Shown here: piece by piece, positions 49,007-58,701 of the stretch
Layout of the letters: the number at the start of each line of letters is the position of its first letter
Numbering within the stretch: position 1 is the stretch's first letter
Source of the DNA: Domibacillus sp. PGB-M46
GTDB taxonomy: Bacteria > Bacillota > Bacilli > Bacillales > Domibacillaceae
Assembly: GCF_022668875.1 (NCBI RefSeq)
Contig: NZ_JAKGCR010000001.1
Coordinates: 1-64,000 of the forward strand
Length of the DNA: 64,000 nt
Direction: 5' to 3'
The notes under the pieces: model-generated
Database searches by the model: none
Seen by the model: only the letters and a program-made list of their open reading frames with translations
Told to the model about the DNA's origin: nothing
Position numbers and translations under genes: made by a program

Positions 49007-49369
49007 TTATCCGGCCCTTCCCATCCTTACATCCAGCGCCGTCTTTACGACTTCATAATGATGCCCCTGCAGGCTCTCTAAACACTGCAGCAAGTGAAAA
49101 GGCCCTGATCCATTCCATAAATGAAGCGCAAGCCGTCCAAGCTGGACCGCGCCGGCGCTGAGGTCGTAGACCGAATCATCCTCTTCCCATTGGATGATCC
49201 AGTCAACCGGCGTTTCATGCGTATCTAATTCAGATACTATATGTTCAAATACCATCGGCACGGCCAGCAAATAGCAGGCAGCCGCATATTCTAAATCGTA
49301 CTGGGCAAATTCCCATTGAATTTGTGTTAATTTAAAATTGACGGCGTGGTGATCATCCACAAAATACAT
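49007..49369 (-). CDS. Hypothetical protein, DUF6075-like
   Basis: About 120 residues, soluble, starting MYFVDDHHAVNFKLTQIQW. The pattern (a Phe/Asp-His start, AACYLLAVP in the middle, LSAGAVQLGRLALHLWNG near the end) resembles the DUF6075 family of Bacillus and its phages, function unknown; the family name is from memory. The ATG at 49369 is chosen for AAAAAAGGAGC eight bases upstream. Confidence 0.65.
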   Translation of the reverse strand: MYFVDDHHAVNFKLTQIQWEFAQYDLEYAAACYLLAVPMVFEHIVSELDTHETPVDWIIQWEEDDSVYDLSAGAVQLGRLALHLWNGSGPFHLLQCLESLQGHHYEVVKTALDVRMGRAG

Positions 49370-49527
49370 GTACACCGCTCCTTTTTTCTTTACTTTTTGC
49401 GCAGCAGAACATCTTTTCAATATACCCACGCTTTCTTGTATTCATTCCCATCTAAAGGGGAGTGTTTCCAAAAAATCCACAAGCCTATTCATCGTGTTAT
49501 GATGTAAAAAAAAGAAGGGGACGTACG

Positions 49528-49902
49528 ATGAACCGTTTAAAGAAGTGGGCACGGCAGTTAAAGCGCCAGTTGTTTATGCTGTATTTCGCATGCCGCGATC
49601 CGCGGGTGCCCTGGTATGCAAAACTCTTCACTGCCTGCGTTGTTGCGTATGCATTCAGCCCGATTGATTTAATTCCAGATTTTATTCCTGTTTTAGGTTA
49701 TATCGATGATATTCTTCTCGTACCGCTCGGTATTTTTTTCGCATTAAAAATGATCCCAAAGCCTGTGATGGCGGACTGCGAAGAAAAAGCACAAAAGCTG
49801 ATGAAGGACGGAAAGCCAAAAAACTGGACAGCAGGTGTTTTGGTGCTGCTTATCTGGGCAGCCCTCTTTATCTGGGTGGGACGATGGATTTGGCAACGGT
49901 AA
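49528..49902 (+). CDS. DUF1232 membrane protein (YkvA-like)
   Basis: About 124 residues. The DUF1232 signature DPRVPWYAKLFTACVVAYAFSPIDLIPDFIPVLGYIDD is unmistakable, followed by a second hydrophobic segment near the C-terminus. AAGAAGGGG precedes the ATG at 49528. The role in Bacilli is unknown; members are small inner-membrane proteins. Confidence 0.88.
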   Translation: MNRLKKWARQLKRQLFMLYFACRDPRVPWYAKLFTACVVAYAFSPIDLIPDFIPVLGYIDDILLVPLGIFFALKMIPKPVMADCEEKAQKLMKDGKPKNWTAGVLVLLIWAALFIWVGRWIWQR

Positions 49903-49947
49903 AAAGTCCGTCTTCAGACAATTTTCTCACAATTTCTTCAATTCTCA

Positions 49948-49976
49948 TTGACAAATCAGCCAATCGATAATACGAT
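49948..49976 (+). promoter_or_regulatory. SigA promoter of the leuA leader
   Basis: TTGACA and TACGAT with a 17-bp spacer; perfect -35 and 4/6 -10, a strong vegetative promoter directly before the T-box leader. Confidence 0.75.
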
Positions 49977-49982
49977 TGTAAA

Positions 49983-50240
49983 AAATGAAACGATAAAACG
50001 CTTTGATTGGGAGCATTAAGGAATCGTGGTTGTCAAGAGAGCTGCCGCTTTGGTGAAAGGCAGTCAATCGCATCCCCAACTCGCCCATGAGCGGCAAAGC
50101 TGAAACGGCAGTAAGCTTTGACGGACGCCCCGTAATCAGCCTACAAGCGGGTTTATGCATCTGCATAAACCAATAAGAGTGGTACCACGGAAGGTTAACG
50201 CCTGTCGTCTCTTTATTAGAGATGACGGGCGTTTTTTATT
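49983..50240 (+). ncRNA. Leucine T-box riboswitch with terminator
   Basis: A T-box leader senses uncharged tRNA and lets transcription proceed when it binds. The T-box bulge sequence GAGTGGTACCACGG is at 50177-50190. The intrinsic terminator is at 50197-50240 (ACGCC...GGCGT then T6). In Stem I the distal-loop signature GAGAGCTGCC is visible, and the specifier region CCAACTCGCCC puts CTC (Leu) at 50080-50082. A leucine specifier fits the downstream leuA gene. Confidence 0.9.
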
Positions 50241-50269
50241 GAGCCCGATACAGGAAAGGATGACACAAA

Positions 50270-51958
50270 ATGAAAAATGTAAACAAATACACGCGCAATT
50301 ACTTTATGCCGCCGACAACAAGCTTAAAATGGACACAAAAAGAGTACATCACCGAAGCTCCAACATGGTGCAGTGTTGATTTGCGTGATGGAAACCAGGC
50401 ACTGATCATCCCAATGAACCTGCAGGAAAAACTAGAATATTTCCAAGTGCTTGTGGATGTTGGTTTTAAAGAAATCGAGGTTGGTTTCCCGGCTGCATCC
50501 GAAACCGAATATACATTTCTTCGTACATTAATTGAACAAGATTTAATTCCGGATGATGTGACGATTCAAGTGTTAACGCAGTCACGTGAGCATATTATTC
50601 AAAAAACATTTGAATCGCTTCGCGGTGCAAAAAGCGCGGTCGTTCACTTGTACAACTCTACTTCCCTTGCACAGCGTGAGCAGGTGTTTAAGCGTTCTAA
50701 AGAAGAAATTAAAGAAATTGCAGTCAGTGGCGCAAAGCTGCTGAAAAAATATGCAGCTGAAGTAGAAGGGAACTTTAAGTTCCAGTACTCGCCGGAAAGC
50801 TTTACGGGTACGGAAATTGAGTACGCGCTTGATGTGTGCAACAGCGTCCTTGACGTGTGGCAGCCAACCGCTGATAACAAAGTGATTATCAACCTTCCAG
50901 CTACTGTTTCTATGTCTATGCCGCACGTGTATGCGAGCCAGATTGAATTCATGAGCGAAAACATGAAGTACCGTGAAAATGTGATTTTATCTCTTCACCC
51001 ACACAATGACCGCGGCACAGGCGTTGCAGATGCAGAGCTTGGCGTACTCGCAGGGGCGGATCGCGTAGAGGGCACACTGTTTGGAAACGGTGAACGAACT
51101 GGAAATGTAGATATCGTCACGTTAGCGCTTAATATGTATACACATGGCGTAGATCCGAAATTGAATTTGGATAACCTGCCGGCGATCCAGGAAGTGTATG
51201 AACGTGTTACTCGCATGACGGTTCCAGACCGCCAGCCGTATGCAGGCAAGCTTGTTTTCACCGCTTTCTCAGGTTCACACCAGGATGCGATTGCGAAAGG
51301 CATGAAATGGCGTGAACAGGAAGAACGCGAGCATTGGACCGTTCCGTATTTGCCAGTGGATCCAGAAGATATCGGCCGCGAGTATGAAGGCGAAGTTATC
51401 CGCATTAACAGCCAGTCAGGCAAAGGCGGTATCGGCTATCTTCTTGAACAGGCATACGGCTTTGAACTTCCGCCAAAAATGCGTGAAACACTTGGCTATA
51501 AAGTGAAAAACGTGTCTGACCGCAGCCAAAAGGAATTGATGACAAACGAAATTCACGACATCTTTATGGAGGAATTTGTAAATGTAAGCGAGCCGGCTAA
51601 GCTGATCGATTATACATTTGAAGGAAAAGATACCGTGAATATTACAATTGAAGTAAACATGAATGGCCAGTCAAATGAATGGCACGGCAGCGGAAATGGC
51701 CGCCTGGACGCTGTGAACAATGCGATCCAAAAAGAGCTTGGCATTTCCTATAAAGATTTAACGTATAAAGAGCATGCCCAGGAAACCGGTTCACAGGCCA
51801 ATGCCGTTTCTTACGTGAGCATTACGTCCGACAATGGTGCTGTTTACTGGGGCTGCGGTATCGACCCGGATATCATGAACTCATCTATTAAAGCCCTGTT
51901 CAGTGCTGTAAACAACTTGTTGAAAGTAGAACAAGAACGCTTTGCAGCAACAAAATAA
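50270..51958 (+). CDS. leuA: 2-isopropylmalate synthase, long (type 2) form
   Basis: Condenses 2-oxoisovalerate with acetyl-CoA, the committed step of leucine synthesis. The 562-residue DRE-TIM metallolyase has CSVDLRDGNQAL (DRDG-type start), metal ligands in SLHPHNDRGTGVADAE, GTLFGNGERTGNVD, and a C-terminal LeuA regulatory domain ending the protein. It is of the longer LeuA class found in actinobacteria and some other groups, not the roughly 515-residue leuA usual in Bacillus leu operons. No other leu or ilv gene is in the window. Expression is set by the T-box leader directly upstream. Confidence 0.93.
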   Translation: MKNVNKYTRNYFMPPTTSLKWTQKEYITEAPTWCSVDLRDGNQALIIPMNLQEKLEYFQVLVDVGFKEIEVGFPAASETEYTFLRTLIEQDLIPDDVTIQVLTQSREHIIQKTFESLRGAKSAVVHLYNSTSLAQREQVFKRSKEEIKEIAVSGAKLLKKYAAEVEGNFKFQYSPESFTGTEIEYALDVCNSVLDVWQPTADNKVIINLPATVSMSMPHVYASQIEFMSENMKYRENVILSLHPHNDRGTGVADAELGVLAGADRVEGTLFGNGERTGNVDIVTLALNMYTHGVDPKLNLDNLPAIQEVYERVTRMTVPDRQPYAGKLVFTAFSGSHQDAIAKGMKWREQEEREHWTVPYLPVDPEDIGREYEGEVIRINSQSGKGGIGYLLEQAYGFELPPKMRETLGYKVKNVSDRSQKELMTNEIHDIFMEEFVNVSEPAKLIDYTFEGKDTVNITIEVNMNGQSNEWHGSGNGRLDAVNNAIQKELGISYKDLTYKEHAQETGSQANAVSYVSITSDNGAVYWGCGIDPDIMNSSIKALFSAVNNLLKVEQERFAATK

Positions 51959-51963
51959 TAGTA

Positions 51964-51995
51964 AAAACCCGTTCCCGGCTCAGGAACGGGTTTTT
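51964..51995 (+). terminator. Terminator after leuA
   Basis: AAAACCCGTTCC and GGAACGGGTTTTT form a perfect stem 6 bp past the stop. Confidence 0.92.
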
Positions 51996-52003
51996 ATGCT
52001 TCA

Positions 52004-52037
52004 AAAAAGCAGCTCCTTTAAAGGGAAGCTGCTTTTT
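52004..52037 (-). terminator. Terminator of the ABC importer operon
   Basis: AAAAGCAGCTTCC and GGAGCTGCTTTT arms around the stop codon of the ATPase gene. Confidence 0.85.
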
Positions 52038-53082
52038 GCGATGGTTCTGCTTTCACGCTTAAACTGACCGTGTCTCCTATTCCGTACTTTGGTTGAAAAA
52101 CAGACTGGTGGACAGTCCAGTTTTCATTTTCTACTTCAACCGTATAGTGTATTTCCTTGCCTTGATATTGAACCGTCAGAACCGTTCCTTTTAAACCTTC
52201 TTCCTTTTCTCCAGCCAGCTTCCATTGTTCAGGGCGAACCGGGCATAGTCCCTCTTCTTTTAAAGACTCCGTTACTCCGATGTCCGGCCACCTTTCCCAG
52301 GGAAATTCATTTGGAATGAAAAAATCCTGCTCCCATTTTCCTTTTACCATATTACACTTGCCAACAAAGGAAGCGACAAATGCGGTTTCCGGTCTTGTGT
52401 ACACAGCTTCCGGTGATCCTATCTGTTCAATTTTGCCATGATTCATTACCACAATTTTATCGGCCATTGCCAATGCTTCCCCCTGATCATGGGTCACATA
52501 TACAACGGATGCATGGGTTTCACGGTGAATACGCTGAATTTCATTACGCATTTCCACGCGCAGTTCGATATCCAGTGCGCTGAGCGGCTCGTCCATCAGC
52601 AGTACATCTGGCAGCGGTGCGATTGCCCTTGCCAATGCTACCCGCTGTTTTTGACCGCCGGACAGCTCAGCCGGGTAGCGGTCGAATAGCTGCTCAAGCC
52701 CCACCAGTTTTAATACCTGCTGCGCTCGCGCCCCTATATCCTGCTTCCACTCATCACGTGTATGGTGATGATGGCGGAGCGGAAAAGCCACATGTTCATA
52801 CACCGTCATATGCGGCCAAAGCGCAAAAGACTGAAAAACCATACCAATGTTTCTTTTCTCGGGCGGAACAAGCCGTTTTTTCGAAGCAGCCAGAAAGCCG
52901 TCTATATGGATATCTCCTGAAGAAGGCTTCATAAAACCAGCCAAAAGCTTTAAGAATGTTGTTTTCCCGCAGCCGGATGGTCCAAGAATAGCGGTAAATT
53001 CCCCTTTTCGTATGCTCAAATCCATTTCATGCAAGGCAGTAAAGGAGCCATACTGTTTTGTTACATTGTTGACTTCAATCAT
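52018..53082 (-). CDS. ABC importer ATPase, FbpC/PotA-like
   Basis: About 354 residues. An ATPase domain with Walker A LGPSGCGKTT, Q-loop MVFQSFALWP, signature LSGGQKQRVALARA, Walker B VLLMDEPLSALD and switch His, plus a C-terminal TOBE-type regulatory region. This is the type used with iron (FbpC), spermidine or 2-aminoethylphosphonate importers. It starts at ATG 53082, overlapping the permease stop by 4 bp. Substrate is not decided by this subunit. Confidence 0.88.
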   Translation of the reverse strand: MIEVNNVTKQYGSFTALHEMDLSIRKGEFTAILGPSGCGKTTFLKLLAGFMKPSSGDIHIDGFLAASKKRLVPPEKRNIGMVFQSFALWPHMTVYEHVAFPLRHHHHTRDEWKQDIGARAQQVLKLVGLEQLFDRYPAELSGGQKQRVALARAIAPLPDVLLMDEPLSALDIELRVEMRNEIQRIHRETHASVVYVTHDQGEALAMADKIVVMNHGKIEQIGSPEAVYTRPETAFVASFVGKCNMVKGKWEQDFFIPNEFPWERWPDIGVTESLKEEGLCPVRPEQWKLAGEKEEGLKGTVLTVQYQGKEIHYTVEVENENWTVHQSVFQPKYGIGDTVSLSVKAEPSQKAASL

Positions 53083-54803
53083 TGCTTTTTCATCACCTTT
53101 CGCTCCCACTGCCTGCTCAAAGCGGTAAAAAGCAGGCCGCCCGCTAAAATGGCCAGCACAAGCACGCTTGCAAAAGCAGTGGAATACGTTGTATAGCCTG
53201 CTTGTTCATAATTAAAAATCACAACACCAATCGTTTCCGATCCAGTTGACCAAAGCAGGCTTGAGACGGTTAATTCCGTCAGCACCATTAAAAAAACAAG
53301 GAGCGCGCCGCCGGCAAGTCCCGGAAATAGAAGCGGCAGCAAAATCCGCCGCCATTTAACCCAGCCATATGCACCAGATACCTTCGCCGCTTCTTCCATA
53401 GAGGGATCCACCTGCAAAAGTGCCGTATAGCTGCCTCTAACCTGTAAAACAAAAAAACGGGTAACGTACGCAATAAGCAAAATCCAAACGGATCCGTAAA
53501 GGCCCGGATTCCAGCCTGGGATTGGCTGCATCCATGCAAAGATCATGCAAAGTGCCAGCACCGTGCCTGGCAATGCATAGGGAACTGTCACAAACAGCTC
53601 CATCCATTTTGCAAGAAAGCTATCTCCCCGGTAGCGCAGATAAGCCAAAGCAGTGCCCGCTACAAGACAGATGCCCATCGTGAAGACTGCCAGCCATACA
53701 CTGTTCCACAAGGCAGAGCCAGTTTTGGCATCTTCTAAAAACACATAATAATAGTTTTCGAGCGACAAATTTTCAGGGCGGAAGGGGAGCCCATATGCTT
53801 TAATAAGTGAAAGTGCCCCCATGGCAAGAAACGGCACCAGGCTTGTCACCCCCAAAAACAGCCATATGCCCGCTTCAAGAAGCTGCTGCGGGCGCGGAGC
53901 CAAATAAATACGCGGATTTGTATCACGCACTACGGTTTCGGTGACCCGGCTTTTTTTCAGCAGCAGCCATTGTAGAAAGGTTCCGGCAAGTGCAATGGCG
54001 CCAAGCAAAACAGATAAAACGGCAGCGCGTGCAAATGATGATGGACCAAATCCAGCGATCTGCTCATAAATATAAGTGCTGAGCACACGAATATTGGCGG
54101 GGATCCCTAAAAAAGCGGGAATGCCAAAGTTGTCTAGATTGGTTAAAAATGCAAGGAGGCCGCCGCCGGCAATACCCGGCAGGGCAAGTGGCAGCACAAC
54201 TTTCAGCAGAACATGTTTTCTGCCAGCTCCAGACGTTCTCGCTGCGTCTTCCAGCTCCCGCGGAATTTTGCGGAATACATCTACTGTAAACAAGTATACA
54301 AGCGGGTAATGAGACACTCCCAGCAGGAAGATGATGCCGCCCATGCTGTATAAATTGGGCGCCCAGCCAAACAGTGAAAACACAGGGCCGCTTTTTCCTA
54401 AAAATTGAATCCAAGCAAGCGTCGTAATATACGATGGAATAATAAACGGCAGAAAAATAAATAACTGCATCCATCGTTTTCCACGCAAATGAACATAGGC
54501 CATAATCCAGGCCATTGACACACCGAGTACAAGCGACAGTATAGTGGAGCCTGCTGTCGTATATAGGGTATTTCTAACAGCTGTCCATGTAGCTGTTTCT
54601 TTCCATATACTTTCATAATGAGCCGAGGACCACGCACCCTTATCAAGCACACTAAGAAGGAGAAGACGAAATACGGGAACAACAAATACACACACAACAA
54701 GCAGTAATCCAAGTACCATGAGCCATTTTTTCGTTCCAAAGAAAGAAGAGAAAGAAGGGGCTTCCCTTCTTCTTTCCGGTGCGGCTGATTGAGGTGAAAT
54801 CAT
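53079..54803 (-). CDS. ABC importer permease with fused halves, FbpB-like
   Basis: A 574-residue membrane protein with about twelve segments and two binding-protein-dependent permease domains, each with an EAA-type loop (EDAARTSGAGRKHVLLKVVLPLALPGI; EEAAKVSGAYGWVKWRRILLPLLFPGL). Two fused permease halves in one chain are usual for Fe3+ (FbpB, AfuB) and phosphonate importers. Lies between the binding protein gene (11 bp) and the ATPase gene (4 bp overlap). Confidence 0.9.
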   Translation of the reverse strand: MISPQSAAPERRREAPSFSSFFGTKKWLMVLGLLLVVCVFVVPVFRLLLLSVLDKGAWSSAHYESIWKETATWTAVRNTLYTTAGSTILSLVLGVSMAWIMAYVHLRGKRWMQLFIFLPFIIPSYITTLAWIQFLGKSGPVFSLFGWAPNLYSMGGIIFLLGVSHYPLVYLFTVDVFRKIPRELEDAARTSGAGRKHVLLKVVLPLALPGIAGGGLLAFLTNLDNFGIPAFLGIPANIRVLSTYIYEQIAGFGPSSFARAAVLSVLLGAIALAGTFLQWLLLKKSRVTETVVRDTNPRIYLAPRPQQLLEAGIWLFLGVTSLVPFLAMGALSLIKAYGLPFRPENLSLENYYYVFLEDAKTGSALWNSVWLAVFTMGICLVAGTALAYLRYRGDSFLAKWMELFVTVPYALPGTVLALCMIFAWMQPIPGWNPGLYGSVWILLIAYVTRFFVLQVRGSYTALLQVDPSMEEAAKVSGAYGWVKWRRILLPLLFPGLAGGALLVFLMVLTELTVSSLLWSTGSETIGVVIFNYEQAGYTTYSTAFASVLVLAILAGGLLFTALSRQWERKVMKKQ

Positions 54804-54814
54804 TCTGCTTACCT

Positions 54815-55843
54815 TTACTGCTGGCCAAACATGCCGCCGAACAGCTCCTTGTCTTCTTCACGTGCTTTTAAAAGCTCTGACGTATCTGATGTAAGCACAT
54901 TGAGTTCCTCTACAGTCCGCAGCCCTTCCGGTGCCTCGATCCCTTCCCGGATTGGCGTATAGCCAATTTCCGCTGCAAGCTTCTGCCCTTCTTCAGATAA
55001 AACAAAGTCCACGAAGGCTTTAGCGGCTTCTTCGTTATCGGTGTTTTTCATAATGCCGACCGGCTCGGTGATAACCGGCACGCCTTCTTCTGGATAAACA
55101 AATTCAACCGGCGACCCATCCTGCTTTGCACGTGCCGCTACAAAATCAACAACCATACCATATGTTTTCTCACCAGATGCAACGGCTTCAAGCACACCGC
55201 CGTTTCCTTTCGTAATGCTCATTTCATTGTTTTTCAAGCCCTTATAGAAGTCCCAGCCTAATTCCTCCTGCCGTGTGATCACACCTAAATTGTAGGCAGC
55301 AGCGCCTGAATAAAACGGGCTTGGCATAATACTTTTTCCTTTTGCTTCCTTACCGTCCAGCACGCTCCAGCCCGTTGGCATTTCGGCCACTTCGTTTGTG
55401 TTTACGACAAGTCCGGTGGCCATAACTTTTGTTCCAGTATAAGTGCCATCCGGGTCTTTAAAATCATCGGGGATGTGTTCCGCTTCTGAAGACTCATAAT
55501 TCATCAGCATGTCTGCTTCTTTTAAGCTTTCAAATGTGACTGCATCGGCAACAAGCAGCACGTCCGCCTGTATACTCCCTGCCTGCTTTTCTGCCTGCAG
55601 CTTGGAAATAACTTCTTCTGTTCCTGACCGGAATGTTTCCACTTTCGCTTCCGGATACTTTTCTTGAAATGCCGTGACAAGTGCCTGTGCATCTTCATCA
55701 GGCTGTGATGTATAAAAGCTGAGTGTGCCTGATACACCCGATTCTTTTTCACCACCCGCTGCTTCCCCTGGCTGCAGCGCCTCCTGGGAACATCCTGCTG
55801 AAAGTACGGCTAGTGCCAAAGCTGGCAAAACATAATGACGCAT
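54815..55843 (-). CDS. Solute-binding lipoprotein, Fe3+/phosphonate type
   Basis: About 342 residues. Lipobox LSAGC near residue 18, then a type 2 periplasmic-binding fold (SGTLSFYTSQPDEDAQALVTAFQEKYPEAKVE, VLLVADAVTFESL, TGLVVNTN, EPVGIMKNTDNEEAAKAFVDFVLSEEGQ). The fold is shared by FbpA-type iron and 2-aminoethylphosphonate binding proteins, so both are possible. The ATG at 55843 has GGAGG six bases upstream. A palindrome GTTCATTGTGAAC lies 50 bp upstream of the start. Confidence 0.87.
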   Translation of the reverse strand: MRHYVLPALALAVLSAGCSQEALQPGEAAGGEKESGVSGTLSFYTSQPDEDAQALVTAFQEKYPEAKVETFRSGTEEVISKLQAEKQAGSIQADVLLVADAVTFESLKEADMLMNYESSEAEHIPDDFKDPDGTYTGTKVMATGLVVNTNEVAEMPTGWSVLDGKEAKGKSIMPSPFYSGAAAYNLGVITRQEELGWDFYKGLKNNEMSITKGNGGVLEAVASGEKTYGMVVDFVAARAKQDGSPVEFVYPEEGVPVITEPVGIMKNTDNEEAAKAFVDFVLSEEGQKLAAEIGYTPIREGIEAPEGLRTVEELNVLTSDTSELLKAREEDKELFGGMFGQQ

Positions 55844-55894
55844 AAAAATTCCTCCGCTTCTTTTCACTCCATTTTCTTGTCATTTATTGTAACG

Positions 55895-55907
55895 GTTCAT
55901 TGTGAAC
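55895..55907. promoter_or_regulatory. Palindrome upstream of the ABC importer operon
   Basis: GTTCATTGTGAAC, a 5-3-5 palindrome near the probable promoter. It is not a classical Fur box; the regulator is unknown. Confidence 0.4.
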
Positions 55908-56032
55908 GAAGAATAAAACAAAAATAAAAGTTATGTTGAGTTCTTGTAAACGAATGGAAAATCGAAAAAAGCTGTATATCAACGGTTTGGAGCTGATTGT
56001 AAAGACACTGTAAAAAAATGTTCATCTTTCTT

Positions 56033-56064
56033 AAAATAAAAAGCAGCCTTTTGAAAAGGCTGCT
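56033..56064 (-). terminator. Terminator after the chemoreceptor gene
   Basis: AGCAGCCTTTT/AAAAGGCTGCT 11-bp stem with a short loop, followed by TTTATTTT, 12 bp past the stop on the minus strand. Confidence 0.88.
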
Positions 56065-56076
56065 CGCTAATTATAG

Positions 56077-57825
56077 CTATAAAGTAAATTTTCGGTTTAA
56101 TTCATCCAGCTCGCCCGACATAACCTGCAATTTATCCACCTGGCTTTGTGTCACTTCCGCCAGATGATTCATTTGTTCGGCGGATGCTGTTACTTCCTCA
56201 ATACCCGCTGCATTCTGCTCGGAAATAGCGGCTACTTCCGTCAGGGCATTAGACATCTCGCTTTGGCGTGTGAGCACTTCTTGAAGACGGCTTTGCATTT
56301 TTTTGATAGCATCATCCATAGAATGAATTTCCCCTGTAATATCCTTAAATGCTGCTCCGGTTTGATTCAATCCGTTTTTACTTTCTTCCACCTGCTGAAG
56401 TCCCTGCTCCAGGAAAAAAGCCACTTCATTCGTCATTTCATTTACACTTTGAACGATACGCTGAATTCCTTGAACGGATGTAGATACTTGATCAGAAAGC
56501 TTTCGCACCTCTTCCGCCACTACGGCAAAGCCTTTTCCTGCATCACCGGCACGTGCCGCTTCGATTGCTGCATTCAGCGCCAGCAGGTTTGTTTGATCCG
56601 CGACTCCGCTTATAAAAGAAACGAGTGCCTGGACTTCATTTGTTTTTGCTTCGAGCTCTGTTACTTTTTGAACGGATTGGCGTACTGTCATATGCGTTTT
56701 GTCCATTTGGTCAATCGCTGATGTCATCAGCTTCTCGCCTTCTCTCGTTCTCTGCATAACTTCATTAGATGAGCCCGAGATCGCGCTGCCCTGCTCTGCC
56801 GTTTCTGAAACAAGAGAAGAAAAGCGATTCATGCCTTCTGAGATGCCGGCTGCTGCTTCAGCCTGCTGCTCTGTGGCGGTTGCCATTTCCTCCATTGTCA
56901 CCGCAATTTGGCTGCTCGATTCTTTCATATGGTGAGACATTTTATATAGCGAATCGCTTTGGCCCCTCACCTCTACAGAGTGAAGCTGAATGTCTTGAAG
57001 CATGCCTTCAAGCGTCTTAATCATGGTTTGAATCGACCCGCTCAGAACACCAATCTCATCATTGGAAGCTGCCTGAAACGCCTGTGTTTCCTTTTTGGCT
57101 TCATAAATGTTTCCATTTGAAACAAGCGCTGCTGCCCGATTTAGCCTTGCAAGCGGGTTCAATCGTTTCGTCAGGAAAAAGAACAGGATGCCCAGCAGTA
57201 AAGCGAGTGCTCCTAAAAGTCCTGCTATAAGCAGCGGAATAGAATTCTTCATGACGTTTTGGACAATGTTTTTTACAATATTGGCTTCTAGATCTACACC
57301 AAGCACCCCGACTACATTGCCGCTGGCATCTTTAATAGGAGCAAAAGCAGACATGTAGTCGCCGTAGTCTGGATCACTCACAATCTCTGTGGCAGCTGTT
57401 CCTCCTTCAAATACAGCTGCTACGTCCTTATAGCCCGTTGCGGTCGTCGGTTCTCCGATCGCCACGGCATCTTCCGCTTTTGCCATGCCATCTACCATGA
57501 TACCAAGTGAGTCCTGCCCGTCTGCCTGCAATGTATATACGTACATAGCACCAATTTTTTCCCGATAGTCATTGAGCTGAATACGCAGCTTTTCATACGT
57601 TTGATCTTTTTTTGGGTTTTTTAAAAAATCACTGTACACTTCGGGATCAATGCTTTCCGCAATCCGCTCGGCATGCAGAACAGCCGTTTCGCGGACAGTT
57701 TGTTCAATCGCTTTTTTCGTATTTATGTACATAAACGATCCGATCAAAAGAAACAAACCAATCAACAGAGCTGTAACTAGTCCGATGACGGTCCGTTTCA
57801 AGGATCCTGCTTTTTCCCTTTTCAT
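56077..57825 (-). CDS. Methyl-accepting chemotaxis protein
   Basis: About 582 residues: N-terminal membrane segment (about 13-35), an extracytoplasmic Cache-type sensor domain ([28 protein letters not shown]), a second membrane segment (about 195-217), HAMP, and a cytoplasmic signalling region with the hairpin tip [38 protein letters not shown]. Start ATG 57825 with AGGAGG upstream; the longer frame is unsupported. Ligand unknown. A weak SigD-like sequence (ACCGATGT at 57873-57866) lies upstream. Confidence 0.93.
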   Translation of the reverse strand: MKREKAGSLKRTVIGLVTALLIGLFLLIGSFMYINTKKAIEQTVRETAVLHAERIAESIDPEVYSDFLKNPKKDQTYEKLRIQLNDYREKIGAMYVYTLQADGQDSLGIMVDGMAKAEDAVAIGEPTTATGYKDVAAVFEGGTAATEIVSDPDYGDYMSAFAPIKDASGNVVGVLGVDLEANIVKNIVQNVMKNSIPLLIAGLLGALALLLGILFFFLTKRLNPLARLNRAAALVSNGNIYEAKKETQAFQAASNDEIGVLSGSIQTMIKTLEGMLQDIQLHSVEVRGQSDSLYKMSHHMKESSSQIAVTMEEMATATEQQAEAAAGISEGMNRFSSLVSETAEQGSAISGSSNEVMQRTREGEKLMTSAIDQMDKTHMTVRQSVQKVTELEAKTNEVQALVSFISGVADQTNLLALNAAIEAARAGDAGKGFAVVAEEVRKLSDQVSTSVQGIQRIVQSVNEMTNEVAFFLEQGLQQVEESKNGLNQTGAAFKDITGEIHSMDDAIKKMQSRLQEVLTRQSEMSNALTEVAAISEQNAAGIEEVTASAEQMNHLAEVTQSQVDKLQVMSGELDELNRKFTL

Positions 57826-57942
57826 TGTATTCCTCCTCACTCCGTTATTTGCTATATCCTTTATTACATCGGTTTTTATGAAGCTTTTTAAAGAAGCAGG
57901 CAATTGTTCTTCTAAAAAATATACGTTTTGGCTGTGACCCTT

Positions 57943-58398
57943 TTAGGTAAGTGTCATGGCCATTCGAATCATATCACGGCATTGAATGCCGTTTTCCCAA
58001 ATTTCTTCTTTGTAATGTCGAAGAAAAAAATCGCGGTCAATGCTGATCATGCGAAAGCCGCACTTCTGATAAAAAACAATCTGAGAAATGCTTGAATTAC
58101 CAGTACCGACTTCCATTGTTTGATAACCCCCGGCTTTGGCCTGTTTAATCGCGTGTTCCATAAGCAGCCTGCCAATGCCGGTTCCTTGGCGGGTTTCCTC
58201 TACAGCAATATTGACAAGCTCTATTACTTCAGGATTAACAGGCAGAAGGATATACACACCAATGATTCTGCTTTCTTCTTCAAGTAAAAAGCACCGTCCC
58301 CGTTTTACATATTTCTCTACGATAGACCGGGAGGGATCTGCCAGCAGCAGCAGCTTATAAGGCGGTGCTTCCAGTGGTTGAAGCAGGCGAATGTTCAT
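57943..58398 (-). CDS. GNAT-family N-acetyltransferase
   Basis: A 151-residue acetyltransferase with the acetyl-CoA loop in EETRQGTGIGRLLMEHAIKQA and a typical alpha/beta GNAT pattern (VIELVNIAVEE, VFYQKCGFRMI). Substrate unknown. Single gene. Confidence 0.87.
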   Translation of the reverse strand: MNIRLLQPLEAPPYKLLLLADPSRSIVEKYVKRGRCFLLEEESRIIGVYILLPVNPEVIELVNIAVEETRQGTGIGRLLMEHAIKQAKAGGYQTMEVGTGNSSISQIVFYQKCGFRMISIDRDFFLRHYKEEIWENGIQCRDMIRMAMTLT

Positions 58399-58701
58399 CG
58401 AATCGCCTCCTTGTAAACGCTATCTTTCTTTTGGAATCGCTTGGTCAGAAAAGAGAAAAAATTCCTATTCCCTCTACATATTATTTTCATAAACACAATC
58501 ATCAATATCATACCATATTTACCTTATTACACCTCAAAAAATCCTACCTTTTTTAAAGGTACATGCCGTTGCACCATACTTTTAAACTACCAAAGCGTTT
58601 GAATAAAGCAAAAAAAGGGTATAGAGTCATGGATAGACTTTTGCATATTCGATTATTAACCTGCCGGCATATAGGGACTGGGCACGAATAAAGGAGAGCT
58701 T
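58399..58701. other. Region between the GNAT and LOV-STAS genes
   Basis: About 300 bp with divergent transcription. The right part holds a SigB-type promoter; nothing else stands out. Confidence 0.5.
58597..58622 (+). promoter_or_regulatory. SigB-type promoter of the LOV-STAS gene
   Basis: GTTTGA, 14 bp, GGGTAT. The SigB consensus is GTTTAA-N12-15-GGGTAT, so one mismatch. It lies 80 bp before the start codon of a YtvA-like gene, and ytvA is SigB-dependent in B. subtilis. Confidence 0.65.

Noticed and set aside
55868-56032. Fur box before the ABC importer
   Set aside because: I looked for the GATAATGATWATCATTATC pattern; only the unrelated GTTCATTGTGAAC palindrome is present, so iron control cannot be claimed.
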